In this document: piece by piece, positions 1-11,759 of the stretch | How the letters are laid out: each line of letters opens with the position of its first letter | Numbering within the stretch: the stretch's first letter is position 1 | Assembly (NCBI GenBank): GCA_031213475.1 | Contig: JARUPZ010000018.1 | Location: 8,010,406-8,074,405 of the forward strand | DNA length: 64,000 nt | Reading direction: 5' to 3' | From: Nereocystis luetkeana | Lineage: Eukaryota; Sar; Phaeophyceae; Laminariales; Laminariaceae | The notes under the pieces: generated by a model | The model's database searches: none | The model's input: only the letters and a program-made list of their open reading frames with translations | What the model was told of the DNA's origin: nothing | Translations under genes and position numbers: made by a program

Positions 1-1085
1 GCTGGAAATGCACGTCGATGTCCACCACTAAATTGGGCACGCCGGAGGTATGAAGCCACCCAGTGCGGTAAGAAGGCTTGCCGCATGGGGCAGAACGTAA
101 ACATTTTGCGAACATATCTCTTCGTCGCGGGGCGTGTGGGAGTGTCATTATCGCCGGAACCGGCCGATAGCCCCAACCGGCACGTAATTGTCGTTGTGTA
201 GAGACCAAATTATCACTCCCTCCGGCTCTTCACAAGCCAGGGGTCATATAGTGACGAACAAACGATAGTACTCAACTCCACCATTTAGATCAACCAAAAC
301 TGACTAGAAGAAAGCCCGTCCTAACGAGCAGACACTTCTTCCGAGACCCTATTTGAAACCATCGGGGTCAGAGAAGAGATTTACGATAGCCGTACCTTCA
401 AAAGCAAAATATAATGAAGAATATAGAGTGCCAGAGACCGCGAGGTCCCCCGGACAAAAAAGCCCCTTTGTCCTCTACTGCCATAGAGATACAGCTGGTA
501 ACGGTAAAGCGAGATAACAAGAATTCTTCTCCACATACATATAAGCTATCCGGCGCTACATATAACCTGAGCCACCCGACGCTAAACATACGTGAGCCAA
601 CATTCGGCCACCCGCAAGCCACCGTGTTTCATTGCAAATAAAAGCAAAACAACATGCTGGGGAAACAGGCAAATCCTCTAAATATGCCATAGTTCGTATT
701 CCCTGACACGACTGCAGCCATCCATCAAGTCCGGAAAATAATAGGTCAATCATCCCTTATTCTGCAGCCGAAGGTAACCACAGATACCAGGAAACAGTTA
801 GACCAGGATAACCAGCACACCGAAGCAAGTGGCGACATCGATCGCAATCTGAAGAAAAGCGCGAACAACAAGATGGTGAGAGAGTTTAATACCTTTTTAG
901 GACTGGAAATATTAGAATCTAACTCCTGTACAGCTTGCAGTTCAGTGCCAGAAGGTTGTGGACTACGAGTACGAACAGGCTGTAAAAGTTATTTGCACTC
1001 ACAAAAAAAGCGTTGAACACGAAGCAGATGCGAGGGTTCACGACTAAAGGCATTTACATATTCACGGCATCGATCGGCACTTCTC
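1..1085. other. No gene recognised
   Basis: The stretch has ordinary base composition and only short reading frames (75 codons or fewer) without splice-bordered coding character. I see no repeat unit, RNA gene or homology I can name here. It borders the satellite array that begins near 1090. Confidence 0.4.
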
Positions 1086-1198
1086 GGAGGAAGAAGTGTG
1101 CGGCAACGGGGCTGCGCACAAAATAAACCGAGATATGCGTGGCAGGGCCGTGCGCGAAACAAGGGGGGCATGTGCGGGCACGAACTGTGTAGTAAGAG

Positions 1199-1815
1199 GT
1201 GGCGCCTACTCCAGGGGGGACAAGATTGTGCGGCAGCGGGGCTGCAAACGGAATGAGCTGCAATGTGTGCGGCGGTACCGCGCACAGAGAGCGTGGTAAG
1301 AGGTGGCACGCATTCGAGGGAGAAATATGTGTGCGGCAACGAGGCTGTACGAAAAACGAGCCGAGATACGGGACGGGAGGGGCATGTACGCGACGGGGCC
1401 GTGCACAGAGTGTGCGGTAAGAGCTGGCACACACTCCAGGGAGGGGGGGGGGGGGGGGTGCGGCAACGGGGCCGGAATACGCCGGGATGGTTGCGGCGGG
1501 GCCGTGCACATAACAGGGGGCATGTGCGCGGTGGGGCCCCATGCGGAGGGCGTGGTAGGAGGTGGCACGCAATCCAGGGAGGAAGAAGTGTGCAAACGGA
1601 ACTGCGCAGGGAACGAACCGAGATGTGTGCGGCGGGGCCGTGCACGGAACGGGGGGGCATGTGCGCGGCGGGACCGCACCCGTAGTGCGGGGTAAAAGGT
1701 GGCGCGCACTCCAGAGAGGGAGAAGGTCGCCGCGACGGGGCTGCATACGGAATGAGCTGTACTGTGCAGGGCGGGCCGCGCACGGATTGTGTGGTAAGAG
1801 GAGTGCGCACTCTAG
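1199..1815 (+). repeat. Higher-order repeat at the left of the satellite
   Basis: A marker segment of the form GGTGGC.C.C.ATTCCAG recurs near 1199, 1302, 1422, 1561, 1699 and 1797, at spacings of about 100-140 bp. Each interval contains two to four of the basic hairpin monomers. This looks like a higher-order unit built from 36-bp monomers plus one diverged monomer type that lacks the dyad. Confidence 0.6.
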
Positions 1816-2377
1816 GGGGGGGAGACGTGTGCGGCAATGGGACCACACACGGAACGAGCCGGGAGATGCGCGGCTATGCCGTAAATGAAACAAGGGGGGG
1901 TAAGTGCGTGGCGGGGGCCACGAACAGAACGAAGGGGTGGGTACGCGCCGGGTCCGCGCATGGGACGAGGGGGCAGGTGCGCCGTGGAGCAACGCATGGA
2001 ACGAGCGGGGGAAATGCACGGTGGGGTCATGCACGAAACGGGGGGGCGGCGGAATGAGGGGGAAGTCTACGGCATCGGGGCGGCACGAAAAAATGAGCCG
2101 GGAAGAGAGCGGCGGGGCCGTGCGTGAAACAGGGGGACAGGGCGCGGCGGGGCCGCGCAAGGAATGTGAGGGAAGGTGCGTGGTGGGGCCAAACACGAAA
2201 CGGGTGGGTCAACACGAGGGAGGGAAACGTGTGTGGCGACGGGAGGCTCGCACGGACCGAGCCAGGAAGGGCGCGGTGGTGTCGCGGACGCAACGGGGGG
2301 GTCAAGTGCGCGACGGGGCCGCGCACGAAACGAGGGTGGAGGTGTGCGGCAGGGGTACGCAGGGGACGAGGGGAGAG

Positions 2378-2668
2378 GTGCGAGGTGGGGCCGGAACGGG
2401 CGGAGACGTAAGCGGAGAGGCTGCACAGGGGACGAAAAGGGGGAGTGCGCGACGAGGTGCGCGACGGGGCCGCGCACGAAACGAGGGGGGGGGCAGGGCC
2501 GGGATGGTTAGGGAAGGACGGAGATGCGAGGTGGGCCGGAACGGGCGGAGACGTAAGCGGAGAGGCTGCACAGGGGACGAGAAGGGGGAGTGCGCGACGA
2601 GGTGCGCGACGGGGCCGCGCACGAAACGAGGGGGGGGGCACGGCCGGGATGGTAGGGGAAGGACGGGA
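2378..2668 (+). repeat. Recent 146-bp duplication inside the satellite
   Basis: A block of about 146 bp, four 36-bp monomers long, occurs twice head to tail with only a few differences (starts near 2378 and 2524). It is much more alike than neighbouring monomers, so it is a young amplification by unequal exchange or slippage. Confidence 0.7.
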
Positions 2669-3999
2669 CGGATTCCTATACGTAACAAGGGGGAGGGCAC
2701 AGGGCGGAGTCGGAACGGGCGGGGAAGTGCGGGGCAGGTCCGCACACGGAACGAGGGGGAGGTGCGGGGCCAGGCTGGAACGGACGGGGAAGTGTACAGT
2801 GAAGCCGCGCTCCGAACAAAGGGGGGGATGCGTGGTAGGGCTACGCGCGGAGCGAGGGGGAAATGAACGGAGCCAGGCCAGAACGGGCGAGGAAGTTCGC
2901 GGTGGGCGCACGCGCAGAATAAAGGAGGGTACGGGTAGTGGCGGGACTGCGCATAGGGCGAACGGGGAAGGGCGCAGCGGGGTCGCGCGCGAAACGAGGA
3001 GAATTCCGAGGCGGGGCCGCGCATGCGACGGATGGGGGAATGCGTGGCGGGACCTCGAACATAACGAGGCGGGGGGTACGGAGCGGGGCCGGAACGGGCG
3101 AGGAAATGCGCGGTGGGGGAGCATACGGAACGAGGGGGGAGGTGCAGAGCAAGGCCGGAATAGACGGAGCAGTGCGCGTCGAGACGGCGCACCGATTGAG
3201 AGGTGAGGGGCGCGAGGGGCGCGCGCACGGAACGAGGGGGAAAATAATGAGAGGGAAGGTTCGCGGCGGGACCGCGCATGCGGCAAACAGGGAGAGGCGC
3301 GGCGGGGTCGCACACGGAATTAGGCGGGAGGTGCGAGGCGGGGCCGAACCGGGCGGGAACATGCGCGGAGGGGTCGTGCAAGGGACAAATGGCGGAGTGC
3401 GCTGCGGGACTGCGCATAACACGAGGGGGAGGGTACACGGCAGGGCTGGCAGGGCCGGGTAAATACGCAGCGGGGTCGCGCACGGAACAAGAGGGAAGGT
3501 GCGGGCGGAAGCCGGGGGGGACTAGAAAGTGGTCGGCCGGGCCTTGTACGAAACGGGGGGGCATATGTGCGGCGGGGCCGCGCACGGGGTGGGGGAAGAG
3601 GTGCGCGGCGGTGGCGCACGATGAGGGGAGAAAAATACGCGGCAGCGCGACAGTACGCGGGATGGAGCAACAGGCGGAGTCGGAAGGGTAGAAGGAGATA
3701 CTTCGGTGGAGAGGACTCATCTGGTGGGAATGATAGACATAAATGGATGAGGACGGTTCAGCGATGCGCGGCGGGGCTGTGCACGCAACGGAGGGGCAAG
3801 AGCGCGGGACAACCGCGCACGGTACAAGGGGGGAAGTGGGTGGCGTGGGCGTACATTAAGGGTGGTGGGGGGGGGGGGTACACGGCGGGGCCGTGCATGG
3901 AACGGCGGTACATGGGCGCGGCGGAGCTGCACACGGAACGGAGGGGAAATGCGCGTCGGAACAGCGTACTGAAGAGGGGGAGGGGGGCTGAGTGTCGGG

Positions 4000-5780
4000 G
4001 CCGTGCGACGGCATCTACAGCTGAGCAAGCTACATCTGAGTGGGTAAGATGCAAGGAGGAGATGCGTGGAGGAGAAGGGATAGGAGGAAGGCCGAAGCTT
4101 GGGCTGACGAAGGGATCCATTGAGAACGTGGAGTGTGGGGACGGGCCCAAGGCAGGGCCTGGTGGAGGGAAGGAGATATGCTAGCACTGTTTTCACAATT
4201 GTGAAGCAGACCCGCAAGATTGCCGTATTTCGGACGCTCCGTCGGGGGTGGTTGGGGGGGGCTGTGCCTGGAAAAGGGGGGGGCGTATTGGAAACAAAGT
4301 TTGACAGATCGGGATTATAGAAAGGGGGGGTATTGGAACTGATGCCGATCAGGTCCCGGAGCTGGTGGGAGTGGTGACAACAGCCTATGCTGTGAGAGTG
4401 ATCAGTAAGGATCGGCCAGCGAAGGGAAGAGAGTCGGCGGGGTGAGAGGGGAAGTTACGTTGGCGATGCAGGGTGAAACAAACGAAAAAGGGGGACGAAG
4501 GAGAGGAGTGACAGGCCCAGGAGATTGGAGTGGAAGGAACGGAGAGGGGATTTGCATGCTGTTACACAATCCGGCGAGGTGCGAAGTCGACCCGGAGATT
4601 TTAGGCGCAAAGTTGGAAGAGGGGGTTGAGAAGGGGGATTGCTTGGGGCGTGACGAAGGAGTGGGAGCTTGTAGATGGGCAGAGGGAGTGAATGGTTCAC
4701 GGTTGCACGGTGAGGATTACTATGGTGGCAACCGTGGCGGGGAAGTAGGTGGTGGTGGACGTTTACCTGAGCAAGTGAGTCGGTCTGTTGCTATCGCTGC
4801 AGCACATTGATCACTTTAGGAGCAGGGCGACGAGAGAAGGAATCAAGAAGGCCCACGTAGAGGAGGGCAACCAGACGCGGGTGAGGGGACCGTTGACGGG
4901 GGAGGCGATCATAATGAGGCAGGGGCGCAACAAGGGATGGGTGGAGAGGGAGGGGGGAGGATGGGGGAGGATGGCGTGGGCCGGCTTGACTTCTCGTACC
5001 AGCTGTCGAAAAGGGCATTTGGAATTATTCGCCGCGGAGGGAGAGACCGTGCACAAGATTACTACGGCAGGGGCGTCGGCAGAGCCTGGTGTGCAGCTGA
5101 TGCTGGAATGGGGGAGGGTGGCGCACACGGCAGAAGAACACGTCGGGGGAAGCAAAAGGAGGAAAGGGAAGCAAGGGGACGGTCATGGCGAAGACAAGGG
5201 GTGCGCGAGGCGGAGGTGGGCTGGAGGGAATGTCGTAAACCTGTAAGTGGAGCGGTTGGAGTATTCACGAAACATTATCTCGGGCGGGGAAAACGCCCCA
5301 CTGATGGCATACAGGATCTGGGTGGGGGGGGAGGCGTGGCCGAGGTTAGCGGAGTACTGCATAACGAGTGAACTGGAGTACGTGAGGATGCAATCGAGGT
5401 GGGAGAGAAAGGGAGAAGCGGCGGAACTGATACAGGGGGAGTTTGCGCGGCACTCGGCGAGGATAGGAGAAGCAACGAAGCTGGCAGTGGTTAAAGCCCC
5501 ACCGTGGATGATACAAGGACAGGGCAGATGGGCGTCGGAGGCCTTTACGGGATAAGCAAGGTCGAATATGGAAGACCCACTGTGGGTTCCAAGGAGCTGG
5601 TGGAAGGACAGGGTAGCCGGGTGAGCAGCCGGGGCAGGGGGCGAGGTGGGGCGTGTAGAGGGGAAGGAGAGAGGCAGACTAGGGATGCGGCCTCCGAATG
5701 GGATTGGCTCTTACGGTTGCCTGTCAGAGTGCGGGGCAGGTCAGCAGAGTACATCAGCTAGAATGGGAGGCGAGGCAGGA
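4000..5780. other. Purine-rich, stop-poor non-genic tract
   Basis: The + strand stays G/A-rich beyond the satellite but no repeating unit is obvious. Overlapping open frames of 80-152 codons occur on both strands. Their peptides are Gly/Arg/Glu-rich on + and Pro/Ser-rich on -, as expected from composition alone. The region could be decayed satellite or the internal part of a larger repeat. I see no exon signal. Confidence 0.4.
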
Positions 5781-5805
5781 GGGGCGCACTCGATAGGACA
5801 GAATC

Positions 5806-5937
5806 ACTCGATCTCGTGCATGGTCGTAGTCGTGCGACCATAGATCCTCTCATCTCTACAATGCCGGGACGGAACATGACGGGTTTTCATCGACCAGGCA
5901 GACATTGCTTGCACCAAGCGCGAAGCGCCGTGAGGTG
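5806..5937 (-). repeat. Dispersed repeat, inverted copy of 20147-20275
   Basis: The reverse complement of this segment aligns over about 120 bp with 20147-20275, at roughly 80% identity by eye. Both copies adjoin strand-asymmetric GC-rich sequence: G-rich on the left of this copy, C-rich around the other. The two loci therefore look like opposite-orientation members of one larger repeat family. Confidence 0.7.
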
Positions 5938-5939
5938 CC

Positions 5940-7120
5940 CGGCGAGTCGCATGAAGGATGAGCTGCATTCTACTAAGAACCGCTTGTGAGGCGGAATTGC
6001 TTATGGATGACAGCTTCACTGAGTTAATTTAATTTCCGGTGTAGCCAGTTCCAGAGACAGCAATGTGAGTACTATGTAACTGCCTCTTGGGTGCCTTACC
6101 ACAAACATCAGGTGATACGATAATTCCCTATGTACAGAGTGCAGGTTCTTCACCTCGTACAAATGATCTCACTCGACGACCAGCTGTGACCGACCGCCAA
6201 AAAAGAAAAAAGAAACCAAGTGGTACCCTGGTTGTCTAGCTCAAGTGGTGAGCGGCATGTTTTACAGTGTCGTTACCAACCGACGCCAACTTAACCTTTA
6301 TACATATCAGGGGGGGGGGGGCAGGGGGAATGGACGAGGGAAACCCGTTACAGTTTCGCCCACCTTCCCCGTGGGCGACGCAGGATACTCCTAAACACGC
6401 AATTTCCGTGAAGATTAGACTAAACGAGAAGAATGTCGTGGCAGTCTTGAGTTTGTCGGATCGGAAAGAAAACTACGGGAAAACGGCGTGGAGGGAGGGG
6501 GGGGGAGGTGATCCCGGTATAGGTAGATACCTGGATAGGGGGTCACAGCAGCAGCACAGCCACACGTATATACTGGGCAGGCATACGCAGCAGCATCGGT
6601 ACAGCAGTAGCAACATCAGCAGCAGTGGTGGCAGGGAAGGTCGACGGTTGGAGTATAGAGGAGTAGGGATACAGCGACATCGATCGCAATCTCCCACCCA
6701 CGCACCCGCGGGAGTTCGTCTACCCCACCCCGCGTCGAGGTGGTCTTGGGCTTGGTACGGCAAAATATTTTCGTGCCGAGCAGGCGGTTCCCCGAGTAGG
6801 GTCGAGATTCTTCAAAGCTGGCAACGGGGGGCGCCAGAATGAATACTTTTGACCCTCCCGCCGTGGCGAAACAAACGAAGCCTGGTGACCCTCTGCAGGC
6901 CCAAATGGAGCCCGTGGTACCTATACCTTAACGAAAACAAAACCATTCAGATTTCGGAGGCCACACGCTTAGTGTTCAGGCGCAAAAAAACGTTTAGAAT
7001 ATTCATGGACAAAACACCGCTCGTGGCGCGAGTTTTTTACTTGGTTGTAGTATCTACCTGATTTTGGCAGCAGGTATACCTGATGTCTGTGCGATTATTG
7101 ATTTTATCCCAGTTGTTATA
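5940..7120. other. No supported gene; one orphan 191-codon frame
   Basis: An open frame at 6267-6842 encodes a low-complexity Gly/Ser/His/Arg-rich peptide without recognisable domains. Poly-G and CAG/CAGCAGCA tracts lie inside it. A possible tRNA box-A-like stretch (TCTAGCTCAAGTGGTGAGC) lies at about 6233-6251 but no box B follows at the right distance. I treat the frame as chance. Confidence 0.35.
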
Positions 7121-7125
7121 AAGAT

Positions 7126-7254
7126 TACCCTGGAGTGATATAAGGGTTATCCTGGGCTGGGTATTCGATCGAACTTTTACCCCTATAGCTCAGCAGATGA
7201 CACCTTCACATTTGACGTCGTCCAGGTCACGAGTTCGAATCCCACTTCGAACGT
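7126..7254 (+). mobile_element. tRNA-derived SINE family 2, copy 1
   Basis: A leader related to CCTGGGCTGGGTA.TCGA is followed by TAGCTCAGCAG (A-box-like) and GAGTTCGAATCCC (B-box-like), at tRNA-like spacing. The same leader plus A-box recurs at 7396, 41349 and 56098. The acceptor arm does not pair as in a functional tRNA, so I read it as a SINE head rather than a tRNA gene. Confidence 0.55.
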
Positions 7255-7395
7255 TTCTCTTACAGAAACGCTTGCGCGTGCGTACCTAAAAACTCATCCC
7301 CCTGGTTCCCCAGGTAATGAAACTAAGCGGGTAGGTCAGCGTACAGGCGTATACGGTTCTTACACCCCAAAGATTCCGCCGTTCAGAGGGGGGGA

Positions 7396-7490
7396 GAGTG
7401 TTGTAAGGGTTATCCTGGGCTGGGTAATCGACCGATCTTTCACCCCTATACTTCAGTAGGTAACACCTTCACACAGTACACTACCAGGTA
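7396..7490 (+). mobile_element. tRNA-derived SINE family 2, partial copy
   Basis: This copy shares the leader and the start of the tRNA-like part with the copy just upstream, then diverges before a B box. Two copies lie about 270 bp apart in the same orientation. Confidence 0.5.
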
Positions 7491-7512
7491 TTTCATATTC
7501 AAATATGGTATA

Positions 7513-8605
7513 CAAGGCGCTTCGCTCCGCGGGCGGCCTACGCCGCCCGCTACGCTCGTTCAGGAAGGAAAAAAGAACATCAAATTATGCGAAGTGACAG
7601 AGGTCCACGATTGAGTTTAGGTCGTAATTGCAAACCGGCGACTTGATAATGCCAAGAATCCCGCCGCCATGCTTCAGGAAAAAACAGCTCCGACGCCAGC
7701 TCGGATGCCACATACACGCTTCGCGTCGCGGATGTCGTACGCACGTACATACCCCAGGTAGGATACTGCTGTCTGTACTATTTTCTTCTTTCGATATGCT
7801 CTATGTCTGTACTTGTATGTCCGAAGAAAGCGAAAGCACAGCACGGCACAGCAGCAAAAACAATGAAAATGAAACCGAAAACTCGGAAAGGAAAAAAATC
7901 CCCGTCCCCTCTCGTGTAATAATTTTCTGCCTGATTGGAACACCTTACACCCGGTCAAAAAGAAGAAAAGAAAAAAATCGCACAGAAGAGCTTCTCTCTC
8001 AGCCTCGTACGCCGCCCGCCCCTCTCGCGGCCACCTCGTTACCGATCCGGTCCGGGTAAGGCTTTCATCACTCTCTGCCACAATCAGCCCCGTCGCCCGC
8101 CTCGCGTGAAGCCCGGTGTTCACCGTGGCCGTCGTTCGTGGTGTTCAAACTGCACATCTCCCTCTTTCAACTTCAGCGTGGTCGCAAACATAAGCACCGC
8201 TTGGATACTATCTTGCCCTCCCGAACGACCCTTATAACTCGTACATACTCTATCAACAATCATAAACGGAAGCCAGACAAAGCCCGTTTATGCATCCCTC
8301 GTGTCTCGAGGCACACGCGACGCCTAGGCACGAAAGCGGCGACCGCGCTCCTTGCAACCCCCCCTCTACCCGCCAGCACCCGCTGACACCCGCGACGGTG
8401 CCGGGTCCTCCCGCGATGCCGTGCGCGGAGTACACGCACGCACACGAAACGACAGAAGAAAAAAGGAAGAAAGGACCGAGAACACAAAGAACCGCTGGAA
8501 AGGTCCGGCAAGTAATGAAAGGAGGCGGTTTGGAAGTGGGAGCTCTGAAAGGCCAGGGATGTACCAACCAAGCACGCTCAGGGGTTGTGATCTAAGTATG
8601 TAGTT
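7513..8605 (+). repeat. 1.1-kb dispersed repeat, copy 1
   Basis: Aligns colinearly with 25648-26765 at high identity (about 85-90% by eye). It starts at the AAGGCGCTTCGCTCCGCGGG motif and ends near a shared GTATGTAGTTCTATA. This copy carries an extra 9-bp-stem GC palindrome near 7530-7552 that the other lacks. Small open frames are not conserved in length between copies, so I see no coding constraint. It could be a non-autonomous element or a processed fragment. Confidence 0.75.
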
Positions 8606-8920
8606 CTATATCTGAAGATGAAATTCAACTAATGACTTGAATTTGTGTGAATTAATGAAGTTCCACCTGTGCGACCTTACTATTATTGACATTTTCCCAC
8701 CTCCGAAGCAGACGATATAGATATAAGTACGATAATGTTGACCCTGTGCTCTCAGCGTTTCTCAGACGTATTGCTTTGAGTTGTTCGTGCTAGCACGAGA
8801 TGAGGTTCACATCACGGGACGAAACTGCCTCACCGTGATCCCCGACCCCGCCTGTGTCGGGGGCGGCGTCGGGCGTGCTTGCGCCGTGCCATGGCCACCG
8901 GCTGGCCGGGTGTGTGTGTA

Positions 8921-9310
8921 CGTCAGCTGTGAGTTGGATCAGTTGAGTGGTCGGTACTTGATTTATAACAGTCTCGTGACCGAAGAATTTGGTTCATGGC
9001 CTACCTTTGCCCCCGTCAGGCCTACGTGTGGTCCGTCAAACCCTCTTCTAAAACAATAGTTCTTACCTTGGGGATGTCCTTGACAGCTGTGGCCGCATGT
9101 GCTGTGCTCGTTTCTGACAGAAACTGATTTATAAAAACGTCAGCTGTGAGAAGTTGAGTTGAACATACTTGACGTATCACACTCTCGTGGCCAAATAGTT
9201 TGGTTGACAGCCTATCTTTGCCCCGTCAGGCCTACCTTTTGCCCGTCAAACCTTCTTCTAAATATAGTAGGTTTGAGCATTGGGATGTCGTTGACGGCTG
9301 CCCGTCACGG
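8921..9310 (+). repeat. Direct tandem duplication, period about 217 bp
   Basis: Two diverged copies begin with CGTCAGCTGTGAG at 8921 and 9138. They share the order TTGAT/ACTTGA, a TTTGCCCC..GTCAGGCCTAC segment and GTCAAACC.TCTTCTAAA. No coding role is seen. Confidence 0.65.
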
Positions 9311-9546
9311 GGCAAATGTCCCGTCAACCAACATCTATGCTCACTAGTGACGGTAAAAATATTCTGTTTTCGACAGCACCCAGATTAAACCTCTTCTCCT
9401 TTGGCCAAAACGGGAGGGACCGCATCCTCCGCGGCTTTTGACAGCTCATGGCGGCAAGAGTGTGGAGAATATTGGCTGGGGTGGCGGGTGTCTTGCTCGG
9501 CCGTTGCTTGTGCGTTGAAGGTTGGGCGTTCCAGAAACGACTTGAG

Positions 9547-9790
9547 GCGTTCTACGATAGAGGTTCACCCTAATTATTCTGAGAATCCTTACTCCAGGAG
9601 TTCCATACCTCACCCAAAAACTGGAAGTCAGCGAAAATCATGTTGTACCCCGATAAATAATCCCGTGTCCTAAGTGTACAAAAAATGTCCTTTTTCGAAA
9701 CAAGATTGGCTTTCCGATCATATCGGGTGTAGGAGCCCCGTCACTCAGAAACATTTTCTGCCGAAATGGACCACCTCTATCGTAGAACGC
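9547..9790. mobile_element. MITE with 18-bp terminal inverted repeats, copy 1
   Basis: A perfect 18-bp inverted repeat (GCGTTCTACGATAGAGGT and its complement) bounds 244 bp that has no transposase. A second copy with the same ends and related interior lies at 62305-62544. Superfamily not assigned, as no clear target duplication is visible. Confidence 0.75.
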
Positions 9791-10479
9791 GTCACTTTCG
9801 AAATTATAATTCGGGCTATTGTACTTGCGAGAGCATACCTTTTTAGGCATATGGTCGCGAAACGAGCGTCGCGAGCCTCTCGGCTGCTGTGCGCGCCGGG
9901 CGACCACACTCCGGAAGGCAAAGAGGACGGGGTCTCTAGTGTCGCCCGAAACCGGATGAGCCTACGCCGCGGCAGGAGCGGTACGGTGGTGGAGGTACAA
10001 ACGGGGTCTACGAAAACAATATTGTACACACCGTACTGGCAGACAGTGTCACATACATCGTGGAGTTTTGGTTGTGTAGTGAAGGTGTTTTGTATTATTT
10101 TGTAACTGCCAAGAAAAAAAGAAGAAGTTATGAACGAGTACATGTATGCATGTATGTGCGCGTTACGCTCACCCTGCAACATGTTTCGTTGCTGACCCTC
10201 GAGGGTATGATTATGCCTTTCCTCGTCGTGCCTACTGCTGTAAAGACGAATGGAGTAAGCACTCAGTGAGACTCGAACCAACAACTTAACTTTAGTAGGG
10301 ACGAGAATCGCCCAGTACAACGTAACTCCATCGGGGACGCCTTTTTACCTTCCCTCGTCGTGCCCCACGGTGCTTTTCTGCCTCGACCGCTGTGCCAATA
10401 GGGGCCTCGGGCGTGCGTGGTGTGCTATACTGCCGCTGTTACTGCCGCTCCTCTGCTGCTGCTGCTTCGTGCAGCTGCT

Positions 10480-11000
10480 ATGTTTATTGTATATCTTTCG
10501 AATTGCATTATCATTATCGTTTCCTGTGTCGTGGGAGAGAGAGAGGTTCCTCCCCTCGGCCAGATACCTGTATCGCAGCTTCCTGCAATACCCTGGATAT
10601 CTCGACCACTCTAATTCTACGTCTCTCTCTCCCTCCTATTATACCGGCCGGGTTCCTAACTAGTACGGCCTACAGTTGTCTCGGATAACCAAGCCTCCGA
10701 ATGGTACGGTACCATTCGACTCCTCCAATCTAACTAAAGTAAACCCTAGCGGAAGGAAAGACATTTCCTCCGTACCCCCGGCTACTCGTGCCTCCCCCCC
10801 CCCCCCTTCGAAAGAAAAAATAGGGGGGGTGGGGCGGCGGAAAATAAGGCACTAATTCCTGGCTTGGATCGACATACCAGCGATTACCTCACGTCTGCCC
10901 GTGCTCGTCACAGGACCTCGTGCTTGCTCGTGCCCGGCGTGGGGATGCTGACCTACGCTCGGTGCTTTGCTTCGAAGGACTGCGTGCGAGGCCTTCCCTT
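10480..11000 (+). repeat. Dispersed repeat, inverted relative to 56425-56965
   Basis: The reverse complement of 56425-56965 matches this segment along its length, including a GAATGGTACGGTACCATTC palindrome, a C/G homopolymer and a GATAC.TGTATCGCAGCTTCCTGCA segment. Reading frames here are shadows. Sequence 10340-10480 (TGC-rich, ending in GTGCAGCTGC) is itself repeated in degenerate form at about 11190-11340, so the whole 10.2-11.7 kb block is repeat-derived. Confidence 0.7.
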
Positions 11001-11581
11001 CCAACCAAACTTGCTCTATCCCAGTTCCCGATACGGACATGCCACATTCTCTCTACCAATAAACCCTGCTTTGTCCGTTACTTCGTTTGCGGAGGCCGTT
11101 ACCTCGTCTACGGACAAACCTACCCTTGTTCTGCTGTTGGTGCTGCTGCTGCTCACGCAGTCCGCCTCACGGAGTAGGTCGGCCTGGGATATAGTAGTAT
11201 GCCTTTCCTGCTCGTGCGCCACCGGGCTCCCCTTCTTCGACTGATGTGCCAGGGACAGCCTCGGGCGTGCATGATGTGCTACTGCGGCTGATCCTGCCCC
11301 TGTTCTGCCGCTGCTCTGGTGCTGCTGCTATGCACGTGTTACCACTGTGCTGTTCTGCTGCTGCTCTTGCTAGGTCTGCGATATGTTTCGGCTGCTGACC
11401 CCCGTGAAAATAGTTATTTTGCAAGTCACCCCCTCTCATGGATGTGCCTCCACATCTTGAAGTTGAAAGACGGATCCATCCGCTTCGGAAGCTGTACGAC
11501 CACCGTCCCGTAATTGACATTTGTTCGGCGTCTCCGGAGGTCTCGTGCCAGCGAATATTTCGTACGATACGTACCTGTACG

Positions 11582-11584
<3 letters not shown>

Positions 11585-11616
<32 letters not shown>

Positions 11617-11626
11617 GCTGCTGCTG
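11585..11626 (+). repeat. (TGC)n microsatellite
   Basis: About 13 trinucleotides with one interruption, inside a broader TGC/CTG-rich repeat block. No reading frame around it is convincing as a polyglutamine or polyleucine gene. Confidence 0.85.
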
Positions 11627-11759
11627 AGTTTGCTGCACCAACGTAATCGCAGGCGCTTCACACTTTCGATTACCTCCATCGACTGCTGTTCTACTAACTG
11701 TTTTGAGGCTATCTGCACACGAAGTACACAGTACGGACACCGAGCGCCTCGTACGTGAC

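Larger units (their letters stand above)
1090..3990 (+). repeat. GC-rich, G-strand-biased satellite of about 36-bp monomers
   Basis: A degenerate tandem array. In its cleaner part, successive units of exactly 36 bp can be read from 2309. The monomer has two halves: a dyad (GTGCGCG, loop, CGCGCAC) and a purine-rich tail of the type ACGAGGGGG. The + strand is strongly G/purine rich over almost 3 kb. The variants keep the dyad in many units, so single-stranded DNA or RNA from this region could form serial hairpins. Guanine runs reach 17 or more around 1443-1459. Long reading frames on both strands (up to 472 codons) overlap in many frames and reflect the stop-poor composition, not genes. Towards 3600-3990 the units decay. 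Confidence 0.85.

Noticed and set aside
989-3720. Long open frames (up to 472 codons) on both strands in the satellite
   Set aside because: Many frames are open at once, peptides are low-complexity Arg/Gly or Pro/Ala/His/Ser, and frames follow the 36-bp repeat (36 is a multiple of 3). This is a composition artefact.
1090-3990. CRISPR-like array
   Set aside because: Monomers are contiguous and degenerate with no unique spacers, and the host is eukaryotic.
6267-6842. 191-codon protein-coding gene
   Set aside because: Low complexity, contains homopolymer and CAG-type tracts, no homologue in the window and no exon-border evidence.
7189-7254. Functional tRNA gene
   Set aside because: A and B boxes are present but the acceptor and anticodon arms do not pair well, and partial copies with the same leader occur elsewhere, so a SINE is more likely.
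8781-8915. Exon related to the gene A RDVHITG exon (RDEVHITG in this frame)
   Set aside because: Similarity stops after eight residues, and neither the SPYAWL nor GGFW part follows.
10230-10340. Minus-strand tRNA or SINE (GGTTCGAGTCTCACT B-box-like)
   Set aside because: Only the B box is convincing. No A box at proper distance and no second copy recognised.
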